This document shows positions 8,634 through 20,659 of a stretch of DNA of 64,000 bases, piece by piece (the first letter of the stretch is position 1; each line of letters opens with the position of its first letter). Position numbers and translations under genes: made by a program. The notes under the pieces are model-generated. The model was given only the letters and a program-made list of their open reading frames with translations, searched no databases and was not told the DNA's origin. The DNA comes from CAVQCX01 sp963775335 (GTDB taxonomy: Bacteria > Pseudomonadota > Gammaproteobacteria > Chromatiales > Chromatiaceae), in contig CAVZIJ010000002.1 in NCBI GenBank assembly GCA_963775335.1, positions 868,001 to 932,000 on the forward strand, written 5' to 3'.

Positions 8634-8775
8634 TGGCAAAAGGCCGCCGTATCGGCAGGCCCGCGCAGGACGAAAGGGGCAACAGGGCGAGACTGGGCAG
8701 GCCAAAGGTCCGACCCACGCGGGCCGGTACCTCGGGTCGAGGGATATGCAAAGGCCGGCTGCACGCGCGCAAGCC

Positions 8776-8794
8776 CGGGGCTCTCCCAGCCCCG
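8776..8794. terminator. GC-rich hairpin downstream of clpB
   Basis: CGGGGCT and AGCCCCG form a perfect 7-bp stem around a 5-base loop, about 60 bases past the clpB stop. There is no T-run on either side, so it is a weak terminator candidate. Confidence 0.35.
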
Positions 8795-8855
8795 CGCGGA
8801 GAAAGCCTCCGGAGCAGCGACCGGTCGGGGCCGTGGCCCAGTCAGGAGGCGGTCT

Positions 8856-11456
<2,601 letters not shown>

Positions 11457-11693
11457 CCGAATTCTCCGAGCTTTCGTAAGGTTTTGCGCAAAGTTTGGGC
11501 CGACCCGGCGCTTTTCAACGGCCCGGAAGCAGCAGTTGCGGGCCGGCAATGGCTGGCGAGATATCTGTCTCGCACAAACGGCCCACACCGCAACGCCGGA
11601 CCGAGATCCCGGGGCGGTCTCTCGACGAGCCCCGCTGCCCCGGCCATGGCGGTGTCGGCCGTACTTCGGCTCACCGCCTGCTTAGACGACCGG

Positions 11694-11699
11694 TATAAT
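11694..11699 (+). promoter_or_regulatory. Possible -10 box for the polysaccharide glycosyltransferase
   Basis: A perfect TATAAT 45 bases before the ATG at 11744. No good TTGACA lies 16-18 bases upstream, so either the promoter is weak or activated, or the match is chance. The 11457-11743 gap between clpB and this gene holds nothing else recognisable. Confidence 0.4.
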
Positions 11700-11743
11700 C
11701 CTTTCGGCCCCCGTTCGCCATCGACCGGATACCCTGACTTGCG

Positions 11744-12898
11744 ATGACCCCGGAGATCGAGCTTTCCATCGTCATGCCCTGCCTCAACGAGCGGGACACC
11801 CTGGCCACCTGCATCCGCAAGGCGGCAGGTTTCCTGCGCGGCTCCGGCATATCGGGCGAGATCGTCGTCGCTGACAATGGCAGCAACGACGGCTCGCCCG
11901 AGATCGCCCGCGCCGAGGGCGCGCGCCTTATCGAGGTCGCCGAGCGCGGCTACGGTGCCGCGCTGTTGGGGGGCATCAAGGCCGCAAAAGGCAAGTTCGT
12001 GATCATGGGCGACGCGGACGACAGCTACGATTTCTCGCAGCTCGCCCCCTTCGTGGAGCGACTCCGGGAGGGTCAGGATCTGGTGATGGGCAACCGTTTC
12101 CGCGGAGGCATAGCCCGGGGCGCCATGCCGCCCCTCCACCGCTATCTCGGCAATCCCGTACTGTCATTCTTCGGACGGCTATTCTTCAAGAGCCAGGTCC
12201 ATGATTTTCATTGCGGTCTGCGCGGGTTTCGCCGCGAAACGATCCTGGCCCTCGACCTGCAAACCCCGGGCATGGAGTTCGCGAGCGAGATGGTGGTGAA
12301 GGCGGCCCTACGAGGCCTGCGAGTCACCGAAGTGCCGACAACGCTCTCCCCGGACGGCCGCAATCGACCGCCGCATTTGCGCAGCTGGCGAGATGGTTGG
12401 CGGCACTTGCGCTTTCTGCTGATCTATAGTCCCCGCTGGTTGTTTCTCTATCCGGGGCTCTCTCTCATGGCGATCGGCCTGACCCTCACGACGGTGCTGG
12501 CGGTCAACCCAGTCACCGTCGGTCCCTTGTCTTTCGACATCCACTCCCTGCTGTATGGCGCATTTTTCGTTCTCCTGGGCTTCCAGCTCGTCTCTTTTGC
12601 TGTCTTCTCCAAAGTGTACGGCATCGCTGCCAGACTGCTACCGAAGGACCCGAGACTGGAAGCACTGCTGAGCGTCACGTCTCTGGAAAAGGGGGTCGTC
12701 CTCGGAGCGATGCTCGTCTTGGCCGGTATTGCCGGATCCATCTACGCCTTGATTACCTGGGGCGAGGCGGGGTTCGGCGGCCTGGATCCGCGTGCGACGA
12801 TGAGGATTACCATACCTTCCGCAACGGCCATGTCGCTCGGTGTTCAGCTCATCTTCGGCGCCTTCTTTCTTACGTTCCTGCGGCAAGGCCCGGGCTAG
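11744..12898 (+). CDS. Dolichol-phosphate-mannose-synthase-like GT2 glycosyltransferase
   Basis: A 384-residue protein. A cytoplasmic GT-A domain (about 1-230) has the family signatures VMPCLNERDTL, VVADNGSNDGS and the metal-binding MGDADDSYDF, followed by GNRFRGG and HCGLRGFRR. After residue 225 come about four hydrophobic segments, including FLYPGLSLMAIGLTLTTVLA. Such enzymes move a sugar from a nucleotide donor to undecaprenyl phosphate for later use in the periplasm. A GtrA family protein is encoded downstream on the same strand, which fits the usual pairing of a lipid-linked sugar synthase with a GtrA flippase candidate. The donor sugar is not deducible. Confidence 0.88.
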   Translation: MTPEIELSIVMPCLNERDTLATCIRKAAGFLRGSGISGEIVVADNGSNDGSPEIARAEGARLIEVAERGYGAALLGGIKAAKGKFVIMGDADDSYDFSQLAPFVERLREGQDLVMGNRFRGGIARGAMPPLHRYLGNPVLSFFGRLFFKSQVHDFHCGLRGFRRETILALDLQTPGMEFASEMVVKAALRGLRVTEVPTTLSPDGRNRPPHLRSWRDGWRHLRFLLIYSPRWLFLYPGLSLMAIGLTLTTVLAVNPVTVGPLSFDIHSLLYGAFFVLLGFQLVSFAVFSKVYGIAARLLPKDPRLEALLSVTSLEKGVVLGAMLVLAGIAGSIYALITWGEAGFGGLDPRATMRITIPSATAMSLGVQLIFGAFFLTFLRQGPG

Positions 12899-13259
12899 GG
12901 GTCCAAGCGCCCGAAAACCCGCGCCTGGCTCGCTATCCGCCGCAACCGCACTCCGCGCCGACTCTGAGGTAGGCTCCAGGTGCAAATATTGTTTGAGGAA
13001 TGATCTATGAGCCTCATCTCTGGCCAGCGCTTTGGCTCCGGTGCTTTGCCCTTCTGGATCATATATGAGCACCGTGCCCGCCGGCGCTTCGCCGCTCTTT
13101 ATGCCCGCGGAAAGGTCGCCACGGACTGCGCCCGCGCAGGCCGCTTGGGGGCCGCGATGATTGCCGAGACAGGCGCCTCTCACGCTCACCCGTCGGACCG
13201 ATCCGGCGAAGCTTCCGGGCGAGCCCGCCGAGCGTCCCACGGCGGATGACAGTCTGTCC
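12899..13259. other. Spacer between GT2 and gtrA
   Basis: About 360 bases. An 80-codon frame starts at 13007 (ATG behind GAGG) but has low-complexity Arg/Ala content and no recognisable motif. I see no tRNA, hairpin or repeat. It may be a remnant of a lost gene. Confidence 0.4.
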
Positions 13260-13721
13260 ATGCACGTCCTCCCCCGCCATCTCCACAACATTCTCATGTC
13301 AAGCCAGCTGCTGCGCTTCGTCCTCGTCGGCGCCATCAACACAGTCTTCAGCTACAGCATCTACGCCGGGCTTATATTCCTAGGGATCGGCTATGCAATC
13401 GCTAACCTGGTAGCCTTGATAATGGGCATCCTTTTCAGCTTCAAGACCCAAGGTCACCTGGTTTTTCGCAATCCTCGCAATCGGCTTCTCGGTCGCTTCG
13501 TACTAGCCTGGGCGTTTATCTACGTTACCACCGTAGCCCTCATCGGGCACCTCATCCATCATGGATTCGACCCTTATACCAGCGGAATTCTTGCCCTGCC
13601 TTTTAGTACGGTTTCCTCATACCTGATTCAAAAGTACTTCGTCTTTCGTGTGACCCACTCTCCGACAAGCAACGACACCGCCCCGCAGCCACATACGTCC
13701 TCTTCCGACTCCGCACCGTAG
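13260..13721 (+). CDS. GtrA family membrane protein
   Basis: About 153 residues with four transmembrane helices, opening with the family signature LLRFVLVGAINTVFSYSIY and later IANLVALIMGILFSFKTQ and YLIQKYFVF. GtrA proteins are proposed to flip undecaprenyl-linked sugars across the inner membrane. The neighbouring GT2 upstream would supply the lipid-linked sugar. The start could be the ATG at 13260 or at 13296; the latter sits just before the conserved LLRF, and neither has a strong ribosome site. The Ser/Thr/Pro-rich C-terminal tail after residue 135 is atypical. The 13722-13888 gap shows nothing. Confidence 0.85.
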   Translation: MHVLPRHLHNILMSSQLLRFVLVGAINTVFSYSIYAGLIFLGIGYAIANLVALIMGILFSFKTQGHLVFRNPRNRLLGRFVLAWAFIYVTTVALIGHLIHHGFDPYTSGILALPFSTVSSYLIQKYFVFRVTHSPTSNDTAPQPHTSSSDSAP

Positions 13722-13888
13722 CTTCCCTCCGACAACCCCAACGACCGCTCCTCCCAGATCGTTTGCCCCCGTTAGACTGACTCCCCTTTTCCAGCTCCCC
13801 ATGCACAGCCCGTCCCGACAGGCGTCTCCAATCGCGCGAAACATTACTTGTGAAGTTCGTATTAAGCGCAACCAAAGACATCATTCCT

Positions 13889-15172
13889 TCACACCCTCCC
13901 GCTGCGCCCCGCAACCAGTTCCGCCGCTCTCTTTCCGCTCATGAAGCTCTGGTTACTCCACAGATAACCCCATTCCCCGAAACGCCCCGCAGGCACTATC
14001 CCTGTCTCCCTCAACCACGCCAAAACACGATCCCTGCGCTCCTCCATCCCGATGTCGAACACCACATTCCCATACGGCACCCGCCGGTGATGCATAAACA
14101 GAATGTCCTTGCCCTTGGCCACCCCGAGCTTTTCAAGCGCCATCATCGTATTCTCCTTGAGCTCTTCCGGCGAATGCTCCATGGGCCGGTAGCGAGACGA
14201 ATAGATCTCGAATTGCATCGAGCTCGTGCCTTCCGGAGCGTTGTAGGGCGATTCCAAGCTCGGAGCATGCGCACGTGCAGCGAGAATGTCCCTATCATAA
14301 ATGTAAAACCATAAATGCTTGGGCACGTCAGGGCGAGTAAACCCTATTGAGATCAGATCAATCTCCGTCGCAAACAGCGTCGCCGCATCGGCACGAACAT
14401 CCGATGGGACATCATCAATCATCTCAATCAAGCGAGGCAACGGCACCGTATTGACCAATGTACTATATTCCTTCTTTTCACCATTTTCGAAGGTGACCTC
14501 CTTTCGCATTAGATTTATCGCCTTCGCGCGCATCCCTGCCACCACCACAATTCCTTCCAGCATCGGCTCTATAAAGGCACGATAGCCGCCCCGCTTCGGG
14601 TAACGGACTTCGCTGAGATAATACGTGTTCGACGTTCGGTCTGTCATAGCCCCTAGCAGCACTTCCCCAATCCGAGCGCGGCGCATCCGGTCTCCGATCC
14701 ATGCCGTTCCCAGCTTCTCCGCCGGAACCGTCCAGTATTTCTCCGTGTACACCAGGGGCCAGCGCAACGCGATAGGCTCGCCGTATTGATAAATAAGCCA
14801 ATCGCGGTAATTTCTCACCTCTAGCTCCGGCCGGTTGACCAATCCTTCGATCAGCTCAGCCCGCTCTTCCGGCAACAGGGGATGCATGTTGTTCTGCACC
14901 GGGTGACGCAACCATATATTACGATCCCAGCACCACGTCGTTGCCGAAAGAGTAAAATACTCCGACCGGTCAAAGATCTCCCGCACCTCCGGTTCCTTCG
15001 CGAAGGACACATGCACGGCCTGGTCGAAACAGAACCCTTCTACCATGAAATGGTCTAGCAGGCCTCCCGCTCGCGGCAACGCCTCATAAAGTGTGGCATC
15101 CAGCCCATGCCTTTTCAGAAAATAGGCCGCCGTGATCCCCGCGATTCCCCCTCCCAGAATGACGATGCTCAT
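13889..15172 (-). CDS. FAD-dependent oxidoreductase, UDP-galactopyranose-mutase / protoporphyrinogen-oxidase-like
   Basis: A 427-residue flavoprotein. The N-terminal dinucleotide-binding motif GGGIAGITAAYFLKRHG is followed by ALPRAGGLLDHF, where the family has its second FAD-contacting Arg/Gly segment. The C-terminal FAD-binding segment is near EWGYLWSNQSFMSG. The overall pattern (oxidoreductase in a sugar-nucleotide cluster, about 430 residues) resembles polysaccharide-locus proteins related to UDP-galactopyranose mutase, but it is too diverged to assign a substrate. Its ATG overlaps the stop of the upstream epimerase gene by 4 bases (ATGA), so the two are translationally coupled. Base composition is visibly less GC-rich than in clpB or the dcw genes. 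Confidence 0.75.
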   Translation of the reverse strand: MSIVILGGGIAGITAAYFLKRHGLDATLYEALPRAGGLLDHFMVEGFCFDQAVHVSFAKEPEVREIFDRSEYFTLSATTWCWDRNIWLRHPVQNNMHPLLPEERAELIEGLVNRPELEVRNYRDWLIYQYGEPIALRWPLVYTEKYWTVPAEKLGTAWIGDRMRRARIGEVLLGAMTDRTSNTYYLSEVRYPKRGGYRAFIEPMLEGIVVVAGMRAKAINLMRKEVTFENGEKKEYSTLVNTVPLPRLIEMIDDVPSDVRADAATLFATEIDLISIGFTRPDVPKHLWFYIYDRDILAARAHAPSLESPYNAPEGTSSMQFEIYSSRYRPMEHSPEELKENTMMALEKLGVAKGKDILFMHHRRVPYGNVVFDIGMEERRDRVLAWLRETGIVPAGRFGEWGYLWSNQSFMSGKRAAELVAGRSGRV

Positions 15173-16124
15173 ACCACCTCCTTGTACGATGTTCCATTCA
15201 GCACAGCCTTCAGACCTGCCGCGAGGTCATATCGGCTCCTCCAGCCGATAGCGGACCGCAGCGCCGACGGATCGCCAACCAAGAACTGAACTTCGTCGGC
15301 CCGCATCGGAATTTCCCCAAAGTGAAGCAACATCCGATCATACCCCCCAGTCGTCGCAACCGCTCTCGCAAACTCCCCAACGCTGTGCCCAACACCCGTG
15401 CAAAGATTATATGCTCCGCTTCGCAATTTCTCCTGCCTAAGCCCTTCCGCTATTCGCCACAGCCCCTCGGCGACGTTGTCCGCATAAATGAAATCCCTCA
15501 CTTGCGTGCCGGACGACAACGCGACCGGCTGCCCCTCTCCGAGCTTCCTGAGGAGGGTCGGCAGCAACCTATGCGGAGCTTCATGCGACCCGTAAACATT
15601 GAAAATCCGCGCCACCGCAACGGAAACCCCTAGACTTGCCCCGTACGTCAGCGCCATTTGCCCCCCAACGGCCTTCGACGCGCCGTATAATTTTCCAACT
15701 CCAGCGGAGACAGCTCCGTCAACCTCTCCTCGCCGGCTTGCCACCGATATTCCGCGCTGCTGCCAGCAATCACCACCGCTCTTGCCTTGTGCCGAGCCCC
15801 CAGTTCCACGATGCGCGGCGCTAAGAAACTATTTATCGACGCTAAAAGCCCGATGTCGCGCTCCGCCGGATGCACGCCCGCACCCAGCAAATGCACAACG
15901 ATGTCGATCTCGGTATCCCCTAACGCTTCCGCCAGCCGCGAAGAGCCAAAGTCCTCCACCTCTATATTCGCAATATCCGAACCCTCCACCGGCCGCCGCC
16001 CTAGCGCGACCACTTTCGGCATAGGCGAGATGTTTCTTCGCAGCCAATCCACTACGCTTCGCCCAACCATCCCGGTTCCACCGGTCAGCAGGACGGTAAG
16101 ATTTTCCTCTGGTTCAGCGGACAC
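15169..16124 (-). pseudogene. NAD-dependent epimerase/dehydratase (SDR) gene with one frameshift
   Basis: The N-terminal half has the SDR nucleotide-binding motif LLTGGTGMVGRSV and the serine segment VVIAGSSAEY. The C-terminal half, one frame over, begins KLYGASKAVGGQM (the YxxxK catalytic pair) and continues VARIFNVYGSHEAPHR and VRDFIYADNVAEG. The break is at a run of four T (plus strand, about 15690-15696). One more base there would read EKLYGASK and give a 317-residue extended SDR. The start is GTG at 16124, overlapping the end of the dehydrogenase gene by 11 bases. A homopolymer-length break is the classic form of both slippage mutation and sequencing error, so function cannot be excluded. 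Confidence 0.8.
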
Positions 16125-17460
16125 GGCGGCCTATCGACTGATATCGCGCGCCTCCCGCATGCCCTTCCTCAAACATGCAACGGGCGTCAAATAGCACCTT
16201 GTTCCTCAGATCTAGCCCAGCGAGGTCCCGATATTCATCCCATTTCGTTGCAACGATAATCGACTCGACCTCCGCAACGCGCGATCGCCAATCCTCCACA
16301 AACTCCACCTGGTCGGCGTCCGGTCCCGCGGCGCGCCGGAAATTCCCCGTCGCTACCGGATCATGGGCAACGACGTGGCACCCAGCCGCGAGCAAATCCC
16401 TAACGATCTTCAACGAGGCGGACTCCCTCACATCGTCAGTGTCGGGCTTGAAAGAAAGCCCAAGAACTAGACATTTCTTCCGCTTTAAGTCCCCAAGCTC
16501 CGCGACGAGAATTTGGCAAACCTGGTGCGGCTGACGCTCGTTGACGGCCAACACGGCATTCAATATGTCCATACCCGCGCCAAGACTCTGGCCCTGGGAG
16601 CGCAAAGCCTCCACGTCCTTTGGAAGACAACTCCCTCCAAAACCGCAGCCCGGAACGAGATACGCAAGAATCCCAGGCCTAACCCTCATCCCGTCTTCCC
16701 GAAGAGGATTCCACCGCTTGTCCAGATGAACACCTCGCACCACGTCCATCATATCGACTCCTCCCAGCGCAGCGGCCACATTGGCGATCTCGTTGATGGC
16801 AGAAATTTGGACCGCAAGGAGGGCATTATTGGCATACTTAATGAACTCTGCGGTGCGCGTATTAACATAAAGTTTCTCGCAACTCCACGGCGCGTAGATA
16901 TCGTCGAGAAACTGACGTGTCAAGGAATCCTCGAAACCGAGCACGATTCGATCCGGTTCCATGAAATCGAAGACCGCCTGCCCTTCACGCAGAAATTCCG
17001 GGTTCATGCCAAGGCCAAAGGCTTCGGCGCCTTTGCCGGCGCTCGCCTCCAACTCTGTCCTCACCACAGTGTCCGTTGTACCAGGAATCACGGTACTCTT
17101 GACAACTACCGGCAAAAACCGGTCACTTCTTCGGAGGTAAGTACCGACATCCCGCGCCGCTCCTCGCACATATTTGAGATCGATGACTCCATTCTCGCTC
17201 GGCGTGCCAACCGCGACGATAACACCCTCGCTTTCCTCTAGGGCCTCATCCAGCCGCGTCGTCGCTTTGAATTTGCCGCTACCTCGCACCTCTCGAAGTA
17301 GTTCAAGAAGACCCGGCTCGTAAAAATGCGGTTCTCCGGAGTTGAGCCTCGCTACTAAACCCGAATCGAGATCGACGCATGCCACGTTGTGTCCCTTGAC
17401 GGCCAAGCAGAGTCCTGACACCAGCCCAACGTATCCTGTCCCGACGATCGCGACACGCAC
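16114..17460 (-). CDS. UDP-glucose 6-dehydrogenase family protein
   Basis: A 448-residue NAD-dependent nucleotide-sugar dehydrogenase that oxidises UDP-glucose (or a related sugar) to the uronic acid in two steps. The N-terminal Rossmann motif VAIVGTGYVGLVSG, the central KSTVIPGTTD, and GMNPEFLREG are present. The active-site segment GCGFGGSCLPKD carries the catalytic Cys at residue 278. The C-terminal domain has LGLSFKPDTDDVRES. It starts with GTG and abuts the upstream SDR gene with no gap, so both are in one transcript. UDP-glucuronate could feed that SDR, which resembles UDP-xylose synthases. GDP-mannose or UDP-ManNAc dehydrogenase is less likely from the motifs. Confidence 0.88.
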   Translation of the reverse strand: MRVAIVGTGYVGLVSGLCLAVKGHNVACVDLDSGLVARLNSGEPHFYEPGLLELLREVRGSGKFKATTRLDEALEESEGVIVAVGTPSENGVIDLKYVRGAARDVGTYLRRSDRFLPVVVKSTVIPGTTDTVVRTELEASAGKGAEAFGLGMNPEFLREGQAVFDFMEPDRIVLGFEDSLTRQFLDDIYAPWSCEKLYVNTRTAEFIKYANNALLAVQISAINEIANVAAALGGVDMMDVVRGVHLDKRWNPLREDGMRVRPGILAYLVPGCGFGGSCLPKDVEALRSQGQSLGAGMDILNAVLAVNERQPHQVCQILVAELGDLKRKKCLVLGLSFKPDTDDVRESASLKIVRDLLAAGCHVVAHDPVATGNFRRAAGPDADQVEFVEDWRSRVAEVESIIVATKWDEYRDLAGLDLRNKVLFDARCMFEEGHAGGARYQSIGRRVR

Positions 17461-18549
17461 CTAGTGGGCCCCTTCCTCTTGAAGCAGGAACTTCAAGTAC
17501 CGCCGGACACCGTCTGCAACCTGCACCTGCGGGTTATAGCCGATCAGACGTTGCGCCTTTTCGATAACCGGACGGCGGCGGTTCGGATTATCGACCAAGT
17601 AATCACTCTCGCTGCTCGTTTGAAATACGGCGTTTCCCTCATAGCCTATCAACTCGTGCCCCGCTTTTCGAAAAATTTCCGCGAGCTCCCGCACACTGAT
17701 CTCCGGCCTATCCATCCCGATGTTGAAATAGTCGTATTTTCCGTGCAATAAGCACAGAAGATACCCCATGATAGCATCCGATACGTAGCAGAAGGTCCGC
17801 GTTGGAGTACCGTCAGACAGGATAACGAGATCCTCCTTGCTTAATACGGCGGATGCAAAATCCGCGGGCAGCCTCTTGTCCCCCAACCGCATCCCAGGGC
17901 CATAGTTGTTGAAGGGCCGCGCAACTGTAATCGGCATGCTGTACTTCTTAGCGAAAGTCATGCACAAGGTTTCGCCAAAGCGCTTGGACTCATCGTAGCA
18001 AGCGCGGGGGCCCGTACAAGAAACGTTACCCCGGTACTCCTCGTCGGACGGAATGTGCGCGGGGTCAGGGTCCCCATAGATCTCACTGCTCGAAAAGTAT
18101 AGAATGCCTTGAAGGCTTTCGGAGCCACGATAAAATTCAAACAGCCGGCGCAAACCCCAAATATTCGCGTCGATCGTTTCGATAGGATATTGCCTGTAGA
18201 AGGTCGGTGCCGCGATCGAAGCCATATGGATAACAAATCGGGCATCTCGAGCCTGCGGCACCACTTCAAGGCCCTCACGTGCAATGTCGAACCGCAGCAG
18301 CTCGAGCGTGCCCGGAAACTGGCCCGCCAGCGCGGCCAGCCACGCGGGCATTCCCAGGAGAAAGGTATCCAGCCCAATCACCTTTACGATTCCGAGCCGC
18401 TCCGCATAGCGGACCAGATACTCCATGAAATAATAGCCAAGAAAACCCGCGCAGCCGGTAACCAATACCGTGGCTCCGGAGAATCTCTGCCGCGGGGCGA
18501 TAACAGCGTGAATGCCAGCCAGGTCTTCGTCCAAAATAGGTCCTGTCAT
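17461..18549 (-). CDS. Extended SDR, UDP-glucuronate decarboxylase/epimerase-like
   Basis: A 362-residue extended short-chain dehydrogenase. TVLVTGCAGFLGYYF (about 30) binds NAD, VIHMASIAAP and YFSSSEIYGD (about 150) include the catalytic Ser, and CYDESKRFGETL carries the YxxxK pair. Then come RPFNNYGPGM and RTFCYVSDAI. The YDESKR form and the adjacent UDP-glucose dehydrogenase resemble UDP-xylose synthase. However, the gene also follows a glucose-1-phosphate cytidylyltransferase, so a CDP-sugar substrate is possible. The start at 18549 has a GGGGGA ribosome site 7 bases upstream; an alternative ATG is at 18564. About 30 extra residues precede the Rossmann motif. Confidence 0.85.
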   Translation of the reverse strand: MTGPILDEDLAGIHAVIAPRQRFSGATVLVTGCAGFLGYYFMEYLVRYAERLGIVKVIGLDTFLLGMPAWLAALAGQFPGTLELLRFDIAREGLEVVPQARDARFVIHMASIAAPTFYRQYPIETIDANIWGLRRLFEFYRGSESLQGILYFSSSEIYGDPDPAHIPSDEEYRGNVSCTGPRACYDESKRFGETLCMTFAKKYSMPITVARPFNNYGPGMRLGDKRLPADFASAVLSKEDLVILSDGTPTRTFCYVSDAIMGYLLCLLHGKYDYFNIGMDRPEISVRELAEIFRKAGHELIGYEGNAVFQTSSESDYLVDNPNRRRPVIEKAQRLIGYNPQVQVADGVRRYLKFLLQEEGAH

Positions 18550-18604
18550 TGCGAAATCCCCCATGGCGCACGGTCTCCCCGGTACATCGCTTGGCCCCGG
18601 ATGT

Positions 18605-19375
18605 CTACGACCACGTCTTCCACGGCGCCTGCCCCCGCCCCCATAGCTCTTCCAGGTACATTCTGTCACGCAACGTGTCCATTGGCCGCCAAAAACCGAA
18701 ATGTCGAAAAGCGGACAACTGACCTTCCATCGCGAGCCGCTCCATCGGCTCACGCTCCCAGATTGTCCCATCTCCATCGATGTAATCGAGCACTTCACAC
18801 TTAAGCACGAAGAATCCCCCATTGATCCAGGTGCTATCGCTCTCCGGCTTCTCCTTGAAATCGACAACTTTGTCGCCGTTCAAATTTAGTGCACCGAACC
18901 GCGCTGGAGGCCTCGTAGCCGTTACCGTGGCGAGCGTACCGCTAGACCGGTGAAATCTTAAGGAAGCCGAAATATCGATATCGCCCACCCCATCTCCATA
19001 GGTCATGAAAAACTCTCCCTGGGGCAAATAATCGCGTACCCTCTTCAGCCTTCCTCCCGTCATCGTGTCATCACCGGTATCGATAAGGGTAATCGTCCAT
19101 GACTCCGCATTGACATGGTGAACGCGCATCTGATTCTTAGACATGTCGAACGTCACATCTGATGTATGCAGGAAATAATTAGCGAAATACTCCTTGATCA
19201 TGTACCCCTTGTAGCCCAGGCAGACAATGAATTCGCAGACGCCATGAAACGAATAGATCTTCATAATATGCCACAAGATCGGCTTGCCCCCTATCTCCAC
19301 CATCGGCTTGGGCTTGACTAATGTTTCTTCGCTCAGCCGAGTCCCAAGCCCGCCGGCGAGAATGACGGTCTTCAC
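18605..19375 (-). CDS. rfbF: Glucose-1-phosphate cytidylyltransferase
   Basis: A 256-residue nucleotidyltransferase that makes CDP-glucose from CTP and glucose-1-phosphate, the first step to CDP-linked deoxysugars. It opens with the signature VILAGGLGTRLSEET and the Lys-containing VKPKPMVEIGGKPILWHIM. FMTYGDGVGDIDI carries the metal-binding Asp, and KEKPESDSTWINGGFFV and FWRPMDTLRDR are typical of RfbF. Length matches the family (about 257). The usual partner, CDP-glucose 4,6-dehydratase (RfbG), is absent. The next gene is a different SDR, 55 bases downstream. Composition is lower-GC than the flanking housekeeping genes. Confidence 0.93.
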   Translation of the reverse strand: MKTVILAGGLGTRLSEETLVKPKPMVEIGGKPILWHIMKIYSFHGVCEFIVCLGYKGYMIKEYFANYFLHTSDVTFDMSKNQMRVHHVNAESWTITLIDTGDDTMTGGRLKRVRDYLPQGEFFMTYGDGVGDIDISASLRFHRSSGTLATVTATRPPARFGALNLNGDKVVDFKEKPESDSTWINGGFFVLKCEVLDYIDGDGTIWEREPMERLAMEGQLSAFRHFGFWRPMDTLRDRMYLEELWGRGQAPWKTWS

Positions 19376-19692
19376 ATTTTTCTCCTATGGTCTGGCGGCG
19401 AATAGCGGCGCCGCGAAAGGCCCCACCCGATTCGCCAATAGCCGAAAATGGCTGTGCCGCCGACACCAATAGCGCGTGCCGCATCGCAAATCAGCTCGTT
19501 GAGGTCCGGCAGCGACGCCTACTCTCCCGAGAGACCTCCCTTGAGGGGCAGCACAATTGAAAGCACGCCGAGAAAGAGTAGCTGTGCGCGCACCGGGTAT
19601 ACTACCATAGTGCGCAGCACACCCAGCCAGTGGCTGGTCCACCGGGCCCAAACGGGTCAGCCTCGTGGACTCGCAAAATGCCCGGCCCCTCA
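19376..19692. other. Spacer with a possible membrane-gene fragment
   Basis: About 315 bases between rfbF and the GT2. On the minus strand one frame around 19630-19530 reads a hydrophobic stretch (RAQLLFLGVLSIVLPLKGG) ending at a stop. It has no start and no family I recognise. It may be the tail of a deleted membrane protein. Confidence 0.35.
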
Positions 19693-20659
19693 TCAGTGGC
19701 GAACCGCTAAGCGATGAAACATCTGCCTTAGGATCTCGTTCACATAGGTCCTCGCAACACCGATCCGCCGATCCATCATTGATATTCTTCGCATACGGAA
19801 GCTTCGCCATCCGATCGATCATGGTCAGATAGTTCTCCCTTCGGAGTCGACCCAGCCGCACACTCGTGTTGTCTCCGGAAAGCCTAAACGAGCATTGCGC
19901 TCCGGGGAAAGCGTAAGCGTCTCCGTAGGCCAGGAGGCGAACCCAGTAATCGAGGTCGATCAGATACGGGAGTCCGGCAGAAAAGCCGCCTACCCGCGCT
20001 GCGGTCTCGGCCCGGAAAGTGACTGCAGCCGGCTCCCCGATGACGTTCATTCCCTGAAGCACGTTGCTGCGGACGAGCCTCGCCCTGTCGACCACCCCCC
20101 GGTGGCCGAATCGCGCCACTACCAGCGAGCGCCCGGCTCGGTCTATCAATTGGCGTGCGCTATATGCGAAAACGACGCTTTCCCGACCTGGCTCTTCCAA
20201 GACCGCAACGCGCGCGGCAACGGCGTCCGGGGCCAGCAGGTCATCTGCAGGCAGTAACGTAATGTACTTACCCCTCGCGAGCTCGAGACACCGGTTCCAG
20301 TTTGCCTCCATTCCGAGGTTGCGAGGGTTGCGAAAAAAGCCAATCCTCGGGTCCCGGTATTGATCGATCAAAGCGCTGGTAGCGTCGATCGAGGCATTGT
20401 CGACGATCACCACCTCTAGCCTCGGGTAGGTCTGGGCGAGCGCCGAATCCACAGCTTCTTGGATGTAGTCGGCACAATTGTAGGCGGGGATGCAGACGCT
20501 AGCTAGCGGCGGGAGCGGCTCAGACGGCGGGCGCCCGTCCCTAGGGATCGCCACCCCCTGCCGTCGCCTCTCCGTCGGTCCGCTGTCGCCGCCCGAGAAA
20601 GACCCCCCCTGTCCCAACCCGCCGGGTGCTTCGACAGAGACCACCCGTTCATCCCACAT
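19693..20659 (-). pseudogene. GT2 family glycosyltransferase, frameshifted near the C-terminus
   Basis: The first 285 or so residues form a GT-A domain: SVCIPAYNCADYIQEAVDSA, VVIVDNASIDATS, ITLLPADDLLAPDA (metal-binding Asp pair) and LIDLDYWVRL. Near 19763-19778, in a GATCGGCGGATCGG near-repeat, the frame changes. The plausible end RTYVNEILRQMFHRLAVRH with a stop at 19693 is in another frame, whereas the original frame runs on into low-quality sequence. The catalytic part is untouched, so the product could still act. The start at 20659 overlaps the upstream membrane-protein gene by 11 bases. A Pro/Gly-rich stretch of about 50 residues precedes the domain. Confidence 0.75.

Noticed and set aside
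13007..13249. An 80-codon plus-strand frame between the GT2 and gtrA
   Set aside because: A GAGG site precedes it, but the product is Arg/Ala-rich without motifs; kept only as a note on the spacer.
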